Shown: positions 1 through 13,046 of the stretch, one piece after another
Position numbering within the stretch: position 1 is the stretch's first letter
Layout of the letters: each line of letters opens with the position of its first letter
Assembly (NCBI RefSeq): GCF_040436345.1
Contig: NC_133235.1
Coordinates: 15,294,160 to 15,358,159 of the forward strand
DNA length: 64,000 bases
Reading direction: 5' to 3'
Source: Pagrus major
Lineage: Eukaryota > Chordata > Actinopteri > Spariformes > Sparidae
Position numbers and translations under genes: made by a program
Notes under the pieces: generated by a model
Databases searched by the model: none
What the model was told of the DNA's origin: nothing
Seen by the model: the letters and a program-made list of their open reading frames with translations, nothing else

Positions 1-28
1 ACTCAGACCTGCCACTGATCTCTGATAC

Positions 29-3000
29 CTCTAAAGGGTAGAAGGCAGCGTGAGCAACAGCACCGGACACACACCCCAATCCAAAGCGCTGCTGCACCGT
101 CAGCGTCTCCTGTGTTCTGTTCTGGGTGTACACCTTCATCTGGACGGAGAAGAGAAGCTCTCAGTGTTTTTGTCAAGTAGAGATAGAAAACTGGTGCATC
201 AATAATTCATACAGAGAGCCTGCTGCTGTCTCACCTGGGCGTAGATGAGACACTGTAGTGTTGATTGTGGTGTTCCTTTCAGCACGTTGACGGCGTTGCC
301 TTGCCACATCGACCGCAGACCACCTGCCTTCATCTCCTGAAAGCCTTGAGAGAAGGCCTTGGATCCATGAACCTACAGAGCACCCAGGAAATATTTTCAT
401 ATGAATCACTTTTACAGGCAGATGCAGTGAATGCTATGTTATGCCTCCTGATAAACAATTGATAAATACACAGTGGTGGGATGTAAATAAGTACATTTAT
501 ATGTACAAATTTGTACTTTTTATTCTATAAAAACTTTATATTTTGTCTGAAAGTTTTAGTTACTAGTCACTATTCAGATCCAAATTTGATCATTTTAAAT
601 AAAAGTTTTTCTGATAAACTGAAGGATGAAATGTTCCTTCATGGGTTGAGAAATGATCCTACTTTTAAGATGAATAAACTATTTAAACCTGCCTTTTGGA
701 TTATCTGGAAAATGCATCATCACAAAGCTGAAAACGGGCTGTTTTTATTTTTCTTCTTTTTCTTTAGAAATAAGTGGTTCTCACTGGACAGCAACACTAA
801 AGACATATGATGATCTTATAGACAATCATGCATTATCTGTAGATTACACTACCAAACAGTATATAAAGTTGTTAAAATGATCTCAACCTTCAATATACAG
901 CAGTAAAATGCAACATTAACACTAATATTAATCCAAAAACATCAGATATATTTTAATATATTACAAGACAGAAATTATTCTCTGTTACTGATGTCAATCT
1001 CTTTTCACTTGCTCTATCCTCAGAGGTCAGAGGTTTGTGTCCGCTACAGAGAATGACTACATGGACTGAGCTCTTTTTCAAGGATACTAAGCATTAACTG
1101 TATAAAGCAACTGCAAAACACAGCACTTCAGACACACTTATAAATCCTTTGACCATTGCTCTTTTCATAAATTAAAAAAAACAATTAAAAACACATGTCT
1201 TTAGGCTGGCTTTCCCATGAACTCGAGGCTTGCTCTCTGTGATTTAAGTGTGTGTATGTTTGCTGTTCTGTTCTGTTCTGTTTTACATACTTACTTACAT
1301 ATTAAAGGGGTTATTGATATATCACATGCAGTAAACTGAATGCTGATCCACTATCAGGGAAAGACGAGTTATGTAAAACAAGCTAGGCTAGCCGATAACA
1401 GCTATCTTTACAGCTTGACACAGAAATGTAAAACAGGGACAGCACTTTATTTCATATTGTAACACCGGGTCATTTGTTACATAGATCAAGATGATTCTGG
1501 TTCAAGTTTTCATTCTTTGGCTTATAAAAAATACCTACGAAGAAGATGTAAGAACAGAGTCCAGACCACATGAAAGAATATCACTTCACACATGAAATGC
1601 TCATTCAAATTAGCCTTCAAATGACTTTGTGTGAGTTTAATCGTGGAAATTCATTTCCATCTTTAGGAACAGTAAATGTAACACAAGACTCTCAGCTCAA
1701 AGGACCACCTACTAGTTACCTGGTGCAACAGCATGTCTGGTATGTGGTGTAGGGGGTACAAAGAACTGAAGGGGCCATTTGCCCCCCACTGTGTGCCTGA
1801 CCCACATTCAAGACTTTACACGTCTGTAGTTGAGATGCAAATGAAGGCAGAGTTCGAAGATGGGTGTGGTCCGACCCATCAGTACTGAGTATTTGTGTAA
1901 TAATGTATTTAAAATGACTACTGCGTGGGAGTCATTACAGGAGTCATTGTGGGTGGGAATCACAACATGTTGAGGGGCGTCGGCTGGTGCAATCCCTTCA
2001 CAAGATGGTCTCTTATTTTCTCAGCTTCAGTTATACTGTGAGACATGGATGAAAGCTCTGAAAGCTAGTAAATGCACCTTTGAGCTTAAATTATTAAGAT
2101 CAATAGACTTTGTGTGAGGTTTTAGATCAAGAAAGGACACAAAATCTGTCAAAGCTTCATGCCCATTGTGAGAAACTCTGTAGCTCAAAGCTCATCATGC
2201 TTCCATTGAATCTGTGGAAACAAAACCAAACCACTGCCACCAAAGTGATGTTTAAAAAGAAAGTTACAGTTAAGCCAGTGTCATGCATACCTGGATGTGT
2301 TTGTGTATGTATTTTTAGTCTAATTTACTTTTCCATTGAAGACCATCATAATACCAAATGTTGGAAGGGACACATCTTTGGATATGTGTTTGGAATCAAA
2401 CATCCATACATTTGTCAAATTGTGTAAAATCAGATAAATTCAAACTCATGCATTTCCTGACAGTGGAGCTGACCTGAAGCTGGGTCTTCAGCCGGTCGAT
2501 GGGAGCCGTCACAGTTCGGGAGACAACATCAGCCAGTCCTGCTGCGAGAACAAACGTCCTCCATGCACCGAAACCAGACGCCCCCTCTGGGAACTCGATG
2601 GGCATCGCACGACTCTCACCCACATCAAAAACCTGAGATGAAAAATCACATTTTTCATCCTTTAATCAGCGTTATTACTCATGCTGAAGTGGACAGTGAA
2701 TGTGTCATAGTTTGTGCAAACCTCTGCTTTACTGAAGTGTTACCGCATTAGAGTGATGTGGCCACCAGATCTTACCAGACTGTGTTTCCAGGAGGACACC
2801 AGCTCCCTGATGTTATCCACAGGGTTAAGGATGACATGGTGGAGGAATTCATCCCAGTCGATGGTCATCGAACTGTCCTTATCCATCCTGGTGTTCACAA
2901 AACAATAGATACTGACTTCATCACATATTGTCATGAAGATTCAATGACCAGCTGTGTATTTTGTCATCAAACCCTGTCTACTAAGAGACATACTAAGGCT

Positions 3001-5250
3001 TTAAAAGTTGCTGGTACTGTGTTTATTGTTCAGTTCTAAGTAACTAATTTTTGACAGAGCAGTAGCTTTCAGGACACAAACCATTCATTTATTCTTTTGT
3101 AACTGCAGGCTTGATGGCTTGTTGTTGGTCCGACATGTGTCTCAAGTCATTTCATGCTGGGCAGTTCAAGTCAAGTCAAGTCAAGTCAAGTCCCATGTAG
3201 GGCTGTCACAACATAAGCTTTTCACAACATGATTATCATGGATAAACCTGAAGAATTCACATAATTATATTATCTGGGTATCTATAGAAGAATTGAAGAA
3301 AATAATAGTGATAACTGAGTCAAATTCATCTTTAACTTTGTTTATCGAGCGTTTTGTCTATTTACCGGCAAATGAATTACACTCAAAATACAAGTGTTTG
3401 CAGGTGGAGAGAGAGTCTGTAACCATAACTGTACAAAAGCATAAAAAAATAACAATCATACCAAACACTTTGTCTGTTTTCTGGCAGGTGGCAACCAACA
3501 TTACGGTGCATAACTGCCACCTACTATGACGAAGTGAGAACAGGAAGAAACTGAAATTGTTTCAGAGGCGACATACTATTTACACGTTATTAAAACATTC
3601 GTTTTATTTATGAAAACATAAAAAGGAACACAGAGAGTCATTTGAGCAGTGTTGTATAAAGTGACCAAAAGTCATACTTGAGTAAAAGTAAAGATACTGT
3701 GTTAGAATAATACTTTGGTAAAAGTAAAAGTTGACCATATGAAGAGTATTTGAGTTAAAGTCTTGAACTATCTGATATTAGACATATATATATAAGTATC
3801 AAGGTAATGTTCTGGCAAAAAATGCACAAAAGTATTACAGTACAAGTAAAAGTAAATTATACATATATTCACATGCATGTATACACTTTGTACTGGTAAA
3901 CTAGTCAAGCGATTGTTGGCCTGGCTGTTTATTGGAGGATTTTTTCCTGATTATCAGAATCAATGGGGTTTTATTTTAATTCGATAAAAGATATTTCATT
4001 AAAAATGTGCTACTTTGGTTTTAATCTATCACATACATGTAGTGGAGTATAAAGTACAATATTTGCTTCGAAAATGCAGTGGAGTAGAAGCATGAAGTTG
4101 CAGAAAAAAGTACAGTACTTGAGTAAATGTACTCAGTTACATCGCTTCATATACGCCATCATGTCTCAAGTCAAGTCACGAGTTGAAGTCGAGTCTCAGG
4201 TCACTTATTCTCTGTCAAGTCAAGTTGCAAGTCATTAAAACAACGACTCAAGTCCACATCTCTGGTAATACAGGTTTGTGAATATGCGGTAAGCCATAAG
4301 TTAAGTTACCTGCATTATGATGTATATAACTGATAGTTAAGCATTAATACATATATATAACTTATAATACTACATTATGACACCTGTTTATGAGTGTGTG
4401 AAATCTGCAGCAGTGAATGTTTGTTTTAGTGGGCAAAAAAATCTTACATTTGTATAATTTGTTTTGCATTCGGCTTTGATATGACCACTCCTAACTCCTT
4501 AAACAAACATATGATGTCCTCCTGGTCAATCACTCCTGATCAGAGAAGAAATGCAAACAATTACAAACAGATACTGAGACTGTCCTTCCAAGTATACTCT
4601 GCCAAGTGTCATGTGTCGATTGTGCTCCCTGAGAGGTGATACTGTAAACTCTATGAGTGCAAAGGTCACACTCTGCAGTAAACTGATCTATAGTTGCTTA
4701 CAATAAACAAGTCTTGTGCAGGAATTTCCTTCCTGTGTGACCTTGATAATGCTCAATGAAACACATTTTACTATTATCATTATGCATTGTTCATAGTGTA
4801 TTCAACACGGTTATTGTATATCATGGCATTCTCTTGTGTTTCCTTGAGAAATATAAGTATACATGTAGCATTTTTCCATAGGTAAGGCTCTCACCACACT
4901 TGTTCTTGTCAAGGTCATGAAAGTGAATCTTCCATTTCTTCTCTCTGTCCATCAAGTAGCTGAGGAATTCTTTATAATCCAGCAGGCCATCTTTGTCTGT
5001 GTCATAAGAGTCAATGATGGTCTGGGAGGGGAGAGACACCTCTTCAATTAGCAGGTTTGCTGTGACTAACAGCACATTAATGAATGATTTAATGGATGAA
5101 ATTAGATTAGATTATGATGAATATTACCTGGACCTTGCCATCCGCAGACAGGATACCATGCTTCTTCATTTCGTCGTGGAGCTCCGCCACCGATATGAAT
5201 CCATCATCGTTTTGGTCCAGTTTAGCAAATAAGCCACGAAATTGATCCAT
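29..5250 (-). CDS. EF-hand mitochondrial carrier, SCaMC/SLC25A24-like (5' part; continues left of window)
   Basis: Seven coding exons on the minus strand: 5250-5128, 5021-4895, 4535-4448, 2887-2776, 2632-2474, 372-235 and 139-29. All have GT/AG junctions and matching phases, giving the first 286 residues. Four N-terminal EF-hand loops are at residues 12-23, 48-59, 79-90 and 115-126. The first two are canonical; the third has Cys at loop position 5 and Asp at position 12; the fourth has Met in place of Gly, as is usual in the family. The carrier domain starts near residue 170, with the first matrix motif P-I-D-R-L-K at 194-199; the second repeat reaches Y-P-L-E at the window edge. Known family members exchange ATP-Mg for phosphate across the inner mitochondrial membrane under Ca2+ control. 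The start is supported by an in-frame TAG 36 nt upstream with no ATG between. Carrier residues are unusually divergent (GNAVNVLKGTPQ), so substrate and exact paralog are uncertain. Confidence 0.88.
373..2473. other. Intron of the SCaMC-like gene
   Basis: About 2.1 kb of AT-rich intron. It holds a fragment of the TACTT/AGTA-type fish repeat at about 471-525 and a short TTCTG run at about 1264-1283. I see no coding exon here; the exon phases on both sides join directly. Confidence 0.7.
3160..3192. repeat. (TCAAG)n pentanucleotide tract
   Basis: A run of about six TCAAG units in a SCaMC intron. TCAAG-rich, degenerate sequence reappears at about 4160-4265, on the far side of the repeat at 3645-4146. 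The two blocks may be one original tract split by that insertion. Confidence 0.75.
3645..4146 (-). repeat. Interspersed fish repeat rich in AGTAAAAGTA / GTACTTGAGTA
   Basis: The block starts GTGTTGTATAAAGTGACC and ends with a GTACTTGAGTAAATGTACTC-type sequence, both typical of a very abundant teleost dispersed repeat. Related copies or fragments in this window lie at about 471-525, 14891-15078, 15085-15375, 16430-16620, 26810-26960 and 63209 to the end. The family name cannot be settled without a repeat library. Confidence 0.65.
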
Positions 5251-6544
5251 GATTCTGTCTGAACACAGATCAGCCTCAGACGACTAACTAGGATCTATAA
5301 ATTGCACCCTGCCTGGTCCGCTGCAGGTCCTTTAAAGGACAGGAATACAGCATTGATAATAATCAGAGATTATTGAAGTGCAGCTCTGCAGTGACGCTGA
5401 CTCACAGCCATTGGCAGAGCTCGATGTCAATGCATTTCAACATGAACTCATAGAGGAAGCCCTCACTGCCTCTGTGGTCCTGCAGGTGGCGCTGTGGCTG
5501 CAAGAGAGCAGACTGCAGCAGCAGCAGCAGCAGCATCAGTCATCACTGTGACCTCTCCTCTATATGTGGGCCTGCTGACAGTTTTACACAAGATTTTACA
5601 GAAGATACAGTTAATTAATTTATTAAATAATTCAAAATGAGCTACTTTCACTTGTCAGCTTTTCATATTGATTTAGAAAGTGAGATAACCTTCGTCTGAC
5701 TTTGTTCTGTTATAAACAGCACACACATCATGTTTCTAAATATATAATGTCAGAAGAAAACCAAAACACTAAAATATAGGTTCAATCCAAAGGGAAAATA
5801 TAGGCTATACACAGTATGTATATATATGACTTTGTATGTATTTTACCTTTGTATTTCAAATTTCTTAATTTCCTGACAGAAGTTAAAACATCTGTAAACC
5901 AGGCAAGCTTCAGTCATCACAGTTCACCACTTTAACATAAAGATAGCATTTGTGAGTTTATCACTTGTGTCGTAAATTTAAAGCTGCTTTCATTTTTTCT
6001 TATTATGGTGCCTGCTGTGGACAAAAGCAGTACGAGCACCACTACCCCCTGTCAAATGCCTCTTAGGTACTGGACAAAAATCCTACAAAATCCTGCTAAC
6101 ATCTGGCTTTCACCCCCAATGTGAATGTGTTTAATCTGCATTTACTCTGGTGTGGACTGACCCTGCAGTAGTCACGGGTGTTTATTGGCTCTGGCATCAA
6201 AATTAAATTAAATTCTTTGTTAAGTCTCTGTGTGACTGAAATGAGCCTAATGATGAAGCCTAATCCTCCCAGCACACTTTAATTTACATTTTTGAATCAC
6301 ATTATGCCCAATGTGTTCCTTGTTCTGTGGACTAAAATAAAAAGGCATAGAGAAAGAGACTTTTGTCTTGTCATGTCATCATAGGCTACATTATAGAAGG
6401 TGTAGGTCTATTGTGTTTCAAATTAAAAGTATTTATTCCTATCTCACAATATATCAGACTGTGATCCTGTCTGCCTGCTCATCGCTGTGTCCAAGGCCAT
6501 TCGTTTACTTAGAAGGATCTCGGCTATTTAATTGTTCTATAAAG

Positions 6545-6708
6545 GATATTTGGGCATTTTTTTAAAGTAACTAAAAAGTAGTGTAAAAAGTAATCTATTA
6601 TTCTACACAGACAGTAATATTGTAATGTAATACATTACTTTAAAATGAAGGTAACTAGTAATATGTAATATATTGTATTTTGAAAGTAACTTGCCCAATG
6701 CTGGTGGT
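6545..6708. repeat. Dispersed fish repeat (AAAGTAACT... GAAAGTAACTTGCCCAA type)
   Basis: AAAGTAACTAAAAAGTA at the left and GAAAGTAACTTGCCCAATG at the right match, from memory, the ends of a common teleost interspersed element with AGTAACT-rich arms. No target duplication could be assigned. Confidence 0.55.
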
Positions 6709-6997
6709 GGTGGTGGTGGTGGTAGGGGGGGTGATTGGGGCCCCGCAGCTCATTTTTGCCCCAGCACCCTACACAAGGTTAATCCGGCCGTGGCCACAAG
6801 TGATGATCATGTTAAAGTCCAAACTAATACCCACCTATACCAGGATGAGCTACCTTTCCTTTACCCACATTGATTTATATATTCATTTATTCTCTCCACC
6901 GGCAGACAGCTGACACACACACACACACCGGAACCAGATTTATTTCTCGTGTTGAACTTGACGTTGGCGCTGTGGATGCAGGAGAGGGAGCCGCAGC

Positions 6998-7005
6998 TAT
7001 TTAAA
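6998..7005 (+). promoter_or_regulatory. Possible TATA-like box of dnajb4
   Basis: TATTTAAA sits about 240 nt upstream of the ATG in a GC-rich stretch, which would place transcription start near 7030. This is a weak match and an inference. I saw no perfect array of alternating GAA/TTC heat-shock pentamers between 6840 and 7243. Confidence 0.3.
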
Positions 7006-7243
7006 GAGGGTCATCCAGTCTCGGATAAATAGCAGGAGGTCTTCGGCGTTGACTAACCGCCTCTAAATGGTTTTCATCCCGCACCGTGTCTCTGTCTGCG
7101 GCTTCTCTCTGTCCATCAGTCCGGACTGAGGCCGCCTCTCTGCCGACAGCCATCCCGTCGACCAGACCCGGTCCAGCTCCTCTCTCCCAAGGGCTTGTCT
7201 CCCTGTTTATCTCATATTTCATTGTCGGGGGATAGGTGATAAA

Positions 7244-10200
7244 ATGGGTAAAGATTACTACAAAACGTTGGGCATCTCTAAAGGAGCCACAGAGGAGGAT
7301 ATTAAGAAAGCTTACAGAAAACAAGCGCTGAAATGGCACCCGGACAAAAACAAGTCTGCAGCCGCCGAGGAGAAATTTAAGGAGATCGCCGAGGCATATG
7401 AAGTCCTCAGTGATCCGAAGAAAAGAGAAGTTTATGATCAGTATGGGGAGGAAGGTAATGTGTGATTTCTGTCTCACTGAATTACATTTTAACCCATGTG
7501 TGACGGCTCCGGTTCACCGTCACAGCCGCGTTATAAAAGCCTGCATGGATGCAAAACACACAGCTGGCTTTAATTCAAGTTACTCACTGCAACCAGCAGG
7601 CCCAGAAAACAGCTGTTCAGAACATTATAGTCCTCTGCTTTTTATTATAAGGATTAGCTATTAGGGGCCATACAGTATCTGCAGGAGGCCTGTCATCATT
7701 TCTCCCACAGATTCTCATGAAAATGTGGGAAAAAATAGTATTTGTATCATGTGAAAGCCTTTATGTGCAGCATGTGATACCTATAATGTAACATATGAAT
7801 ATGAAGGTTTAATTTTCAGTCCAGATGGTTATGGATGGGGAAACATGTTAGATGTGAGGAAGAGACTCACCTCTATATCCATATCTGAAGATAATGTGCT
7901 TTTCATGAATTTACCTCAACAAATGGTACATATTGAACATCTTCAGAAAGGGAAAAGTGAAATAATGTGTCTTTTTCCTCCAGTAAAGCATGCAAGTGTT
8001 TGCTACAGAATCCCAAAATGAAACTGGAGATGTGTTACAATATGGCTCCTTAAAAGGTTTATGCAACTAACAGATAATCTGTGTGCTTTATTGGCGATAA
8101 TGTACTGGTGGTGATGATATTCTGTACTGTAACATCTAAAAATTAAAAAGATATTGAGTGTATATAGTCTCAGAATTTGTCCACCAAAGACTGAAGCTCC
8201 TGACTTTCTTATAAAAAACACCATGGTTTGATCCACTTTTGTGGAGTGTTAATACCTCAATACTAGTTCCAAATCTGTATATCACAATTCATAATTGGGA
8301 TCATTTTATAGAAAGGCAACATAATACATAACATAAGGATTGATATGGCGCAAAAAACTGAGGCGTCAGGCTGTCGTGACTGAATTAATTAAAACAAAAC
8401 ACTGAATGTTTTGATGACCGTGACAAATTAACCATCGCCGACAAATGATTACTTCCAAATTGATTAGTAGGCCGATAATTTTCACAATAAGTTGGTTAAT
8501 CATTGGAGCATAATAGAAAAATACTCACTATAACTTGCATAAAGCAATTATGGAGAAATATAGTTGATTTTTGAGTTTCATTATGAGGTCGTCAAATACT
8601 GACGCTTTGGGTTTGTAGGTCGGGCCTTCCACCATCCAAAGTGTCAGTATTTCACGACCTGGGAATGAGACTCAGCAATCAACTATCTTAAAAATGTGTA
8701 CTTTTAAAAGTGCACAATGTAATTTTAGAAAGATTTTGATCTGAAGAGAAAGACGTTTATTGATTGACTGATATAAACAAACTCTCCTTGTTTTCGTGAT
8801 TGAATGAACTGAATAAACAAACTGATCTTAAAGGACAACACAGTTTCATACAGTTTTACTTGTTTATATTTGGCGGACCCTGCCACCGTTCTAGCTTCAA
8901 ACAGCATTTGTGCTTGTTTATTCAGTTATGGAAAAAATAAATATTTCTGAGTTTGTACTTTTACCTCATTAATATTGTAAATAATGTTTTAATTTCTTCT
9001 CCAAAACTACATAGTGCCCCTTTAAGATGACGTCTTTTTCTGTCCGACCAACAGTCGTCAGCATATTCTGTAAACAACAATGTTAAGACGAGTTCGTCTC
9101 ACCTTTGAGAAGCTGCAACTATTTAATGTTTGATATTTCTGCTTCAATTGTAAAAATAACTGATTTATTGATACAAAAAAATATTTGCAGCTCTAATTAA
9201 CTGTATTTAAAGGTCCAGTGTGGAGGATTTAGTGGCGTCTAGTGGTGTGTTTGCAGATTACAACCACTTCAAACTAGGAGTCACGGAAAGTCTCTTTTCT
9301 TTATAACAAGTGTCAAACAATTGCTTCCAGTTTGCTGATGTCTCAGTACCTAACTAGCTAGCTAGCTAACTTTATATTGTCATTGCTGATTTGTGCACGA
9401 CAGTTTCACGCATTTCAATGTTGCATCCCCCCTTTAATGGCATGTGACACCTGGTATTTAACCAAAGTCCAGCAGCGGAGTTGCTGCACTTACTCCTCTA
9501 ATATCAGTGCAGACTGGCAGGGTAGAAGCGAGGGTTGCTAATGTTAGCCTGTAAAACACCGCTTTTGGTCAGATAATGAAGCAGTGTTCTTTTTTGTTTG
9601 ATGACTTGAGTGATAGTGTGAAGTTGTAAATGGATTGCGAGTGCCATGCTTTTCTATCTCCATCAGATAAATGGCAAATGGCATTGTGATAATACCAGGC
9701 TTGCCACAGTAACACAAGAGAAATCACCACAGCTGAAGACAGCATAGTGGAAATGTCTGGTTGCTGCTCTTGTCGACGACAACTGATGATGTATGAGGGT
9801 CTGACAGGGTTGTCCCATTTCATAGAGGGAGGTTTCAACCACCACCCCTTGTAACTCTGTTCTGAGTGGAGAGAACATGAAAACAAAGGGTAGGGTTAAA
9901 CTGGAAACGGGATTGAGCCCAAGTTTCAGGCAATGTTACATTAATGAATACACATTGATTTTTTTTTCATCTGTGCCAATAGATCCTCCTAAATCCTACA
10001 CATTGGACTTTTGAAATGTGGAGTGATCGCTTTGTACCCAGTCAGTGTATTGGATCATGTTTCCCTATTGTCAAAATAGACATCACTTGTGGCATACTCT
10101 GTCCTACTGCTAAGTTTCCATGTTAGGATGACTGATGAATCATTTCTGTTGCCCTTCAGGTCTCAAGGGAGGAAATGGTCCCACTGCTGACGGACAAGGC

Positions 10201-13046
10201 AGCAACTTCACCTACACCTTCCATGGTGACCCTCATGCCACCTTCGCCACCTTCTTTGGGGGCTCAAACCCCTTCGAGATCTTCTTCGGGCGTAAAGCCA
10301 ACGGCCGAGACGACGAAGACATGGAGGTGGACGGGAACGATCCCTTTGGCTCCTTCACCAGCTTCAACCTGAACGGATTCCCCCGGGACGGGCACGTCGG
10401 CCCAGGTGGGCAGCAGCGCCGGAAGCAGGACCCGGCCATCATCCACGAACTGAGGGTCTCCCTGGAGGAGGTCTTCCACGGCTGCACCAAGAGGATGAAA
10501 ATCTCTCGCAAAAGGCTAAACCCAGATGGCAGGACCATGCGAACTGAGGATAAGATTCTCACTATCGAGATCAAGCGGGGCTGGAAAGAGGGAACCAAGA
10601 TCACGTTCCCGCGGGAGGGAGACGAGTCGCCCAACACCATTCCTGCTGACATTGTTTTCGTCATCAAGGACAAGCCACATCCTCACTTTAGGCGGGAGGG
10701 CTCAAACATTGTCTATCCCGTCCGCGTGAGCTTACGACAGGTGAGGCGTTTTCTATTTCAGCACCCACTTTGACTGAGTGTAGCAGTATTATTAGAGTCT
10801 GATAGATGGATTAGTCACACGCAGGGCAGAGTCAGAACAAGCTCATATTTATTTTGGAGTGCCGCTTTAAAGCTCGAATGCCCCTAAAAGCCTGGTCACA
10901 ATCAATAAGCTGTAGGTAGCCCCAACAGTTGTTACCCTGGAAAGAACAGGCATACTGAATGAGTATAGTACTGAAGTACAAACACACACACACACAAACA
11001 CTTCGGCTGTGCACTTATGTAATGTAGATCATCAGCATTGAGAAATAGAAGCTGTATCACGGAGGGGGGGCTGAGAGGCAGCGCCCGCCCACACACACAC
11101 ACTGTGAGATGTACTTATATGGTTCCTCCTACTCTCAGGAGAGATCTCACCGGATCATCTCATATTTAAATCAAACATTTAATCACATTAAATGTTGCAC
11201 ATTACTCATTTTTTGTGTGAAAACGATAGAAAATTGCCAGATAATTGAAAGAAAAAAAAAATAGCCTCACAGATAATTATTGACTTTGTAGTTTGATAAA
11301 ATCTTAACTGAAGGACCACAGGACCACAAGCTTTTTCCAGAGCTTTCCACTTCACTTTCTTCATCAAAAGAACAAGAGAGGGTTCTAGAATCGCATCCAG
11401 CACCACAGACGATCTTTGAATAGAGAGATTACCACCACCTGTTATCACCTGATGACAGCTGAGTCATCTCCACCACGGCTGAGAAAACTCCATCCACTAC
11501 TGAGAACTACTGATGTGATCGGTAGTGGTTGAAAGCTCTAGAAAAGCTCTTAGATGGACCTTAAAGGCTAATATACAACATTAAAATGTCTTAGAACAAC
11601 TAGACCTTTCTTATGTATTTTGGTAAGACGTGTACCCACCTTATCCCAAATATCTCCAGCAATGTTCAAACCCTGAGTAATCCTAATTATATTCAAGGTA
11701 ATGGATGCGTTTCATTTGGTCACCTGTCGCTTTAACTTCAGATGAAACATTAGAAAGTGAGAAAGGAAGTTGAAATGTGACTTAACGTAACGTGAATAAA
11801 ACGTTGTCCATGAGCATTTCTGCTTGATTGACATAGGATAGATTTTCATCAGCAAATGCGGTTGTTTAACAATGAAGACAACAACTCCCATGATCCCACG
11901 CTAACTTATGTTATCAAACTAGTCTTTTGTCTTCAGTTTTGATTGAGAGACCCCTAGCAGAGGAAATTACATACTGTCAGTTAAAGTTATCCTGTCAAAA
12001 CAGTTGTATCATTTGCTCATTGTTCAAATATCCACGGTCCTGTGTTTGTCTGTAAATAAAAATACGGCAGACACTGTAGAGGACTGGTAAGAACTCCAAT
12101 TAGAAATCCGACATCGTCGCATGTCAAACATGTTTGGATTAATGGTACAGTCCGCCCAATTCAAGGTTAACTGTCCGCCAAGCAGCACAAGCCTCAAGAA
12201 GCATTTATAACGATTTAGAAGGCAGTTTGGGTTTATCAAGTGAGAAAATCAATTTGCAAGAATTAGAGCAACTTGCACACCGTCTGTGAGAGCTGCTCCA
12301 ACATATCCAACATTATCTTATCCTGTCAAAAAATATACTGGCTACTAAAGAAATGGCAACACAAAAATGGCAAAGATTAGTTATTAGCAGCCACAAAGTG
12401 TCTGGCTTAGTGCATATGTTGGTCAAAATTCTTTAAAAACTTGTAAAAAAAAATGTTTATGTTATATTGGCTGATATATTAATATCAGTTTTTACTAAAC
12501 AAAGATGTGTATATTGCCAATAGTGTACATTGTGGAACAGTTCATTCCCACATCAAAAAAACATGTTTTTCCTCTTACCTGCAGTGTAATTTTGATTCTG
12601 GGGTGAATTTTACCTCATGTTATTAAATTAATTAATGACATTCTTACTAATATCATATTATTCATTCCAACCGTACAACCAGCTCTAGTTTACACATCTA
12701 TAAATTCAGTCTCAGCCAGGGAACAGACTCATGTGTTTTCTCCGCCAAGATTAGATCCTGTGTGGGTTGCTGTTCTCCTCATTCTCACTCTGAATCTTAT
12801 ATTTCTGTCTTTCAGTCGTTGTGCGGCTGCTCGGTCACAGTGTCCACGATAGACGGGAAGACGTGCAACATGAAGATCACGGATGTCATCAAGCCTGGCA
12901 TGAGAAAGACTGTAGCCGGACAGGGTCTCCCCTTCCCCAAAAACCCAGAGCAGAGAGGGGATCTGGTGGTGGAGTTTGATGTTAACTTTCCTGAAACGCT
13001 GCCCGGAAACGCCAAGGACGTCCTGAAGCGGCATTTACCCACCTAG
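7244..13046 (+). CDS. dnajb4: DnaJ (Hsp40) homolog subfamily B member 4
   Basis: Three coding exons, 7244-7454, 10160-10740 and 12816-13046, give 340 residues. The J domain (about residues 1-70) has the HPD motif at 32-34 that activates Hsp70 ATPase. It is followed by a Gly/Phe-rich segment and two C-terminal substrate-binding beta domains, ending HLPT. This is the class B (type II) Hsp40 layout with no zinc finger. The protein is a cytosolic Hsp70 co-chaperone. DNAJB1 and DNAJB4 are close paralogs. I chose DNAJB4 because [15 protein letters not shown]-, FPREGDE.PN- and [13 protein letters not shown]-type segments match it better in recalled sequences, and because the GIPC gene lies next door, as DNAJB4-GIPC2 do on human 1p31. 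ATG context is aaaATGG. dnajb1 is the alternative name. Confidence 0.93.
8561..8685. repeat. Long imperfect inverted repeat (hairpin) in dnajb4 intron 1
   Basis: Arms 8561-8610 and 8636-8685 are reverse complements at 42 of 50 positions by hand alignment, separated by 25 nt. They share TAGTTGATT, AGGTCGT and AAATACTGAC blocks. This is probably a fold-back transposon remnant of a sequence common in fish. Confidence 0.8.
9211..10010. mobile_element. 800-bp non-autonomous DNA transposon (TTAA-type) in dnajb4 intron 1
   Basis: The left end AGGTCCAGTGTGGAGGATTT and the reverse complement of the right end, AAGTCCAATGTGTAGGATTT, are terminal inverted repeats. The flanks are TTAA on the left (9207-9210) and TTGA on the right, consistent with a mutated TTAA target. 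TTAA targets are typical of the piggyBac and Kolobok superfamilies. No transposase ORF is present. Confidence 0.72.
10741..12815. other. dnajb4 intron 2
   Basis: About 2.1 kb of intron with a short CA run near 10981-10995. No further exon is needed: exon 2 ends in phase 0 and exon 3 begins in phase 0. No recognisable gene or well-bounded repeat was seen. Confidence 0.6.

Larger units (their letters stand above)
5251..7243. other. Divergent intergenic region between the SCaMC-like gene and dnajb4
   Basis: The two genes point away from each other, so both promoters should lie here. A short CAG run is at about 5515-5535. A dispersed repeat occupies 6545-6708, followed by a GGT run at 6704-6723 and a CA run near 6914-6928. 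The last 250 bases are GC-richer, as expected for the dnajb4 promoter and 5'UTR. No convincing coding region is seen. Confidence 0.6.

Noticed and set aside
6840-7243. Heat-shock elements in the dnajb4 promoter
   Set aside because: GAA and TTC triplets occur (around 6931-6957) but not with the 5-bp alternating spacing required.
7001-7477. 158-codon ORF on the minus strand over dnajb4 exon 1
   Set aside because: It is an antisense shadow of the J-domain exon and 5'UTR.
10233-10673. 146-codon ORF antisense to dnajb4 exon 2
   Set aside because: It mirrors a GC-rich coding exon; the plus-strand frame is clearly the real protein.
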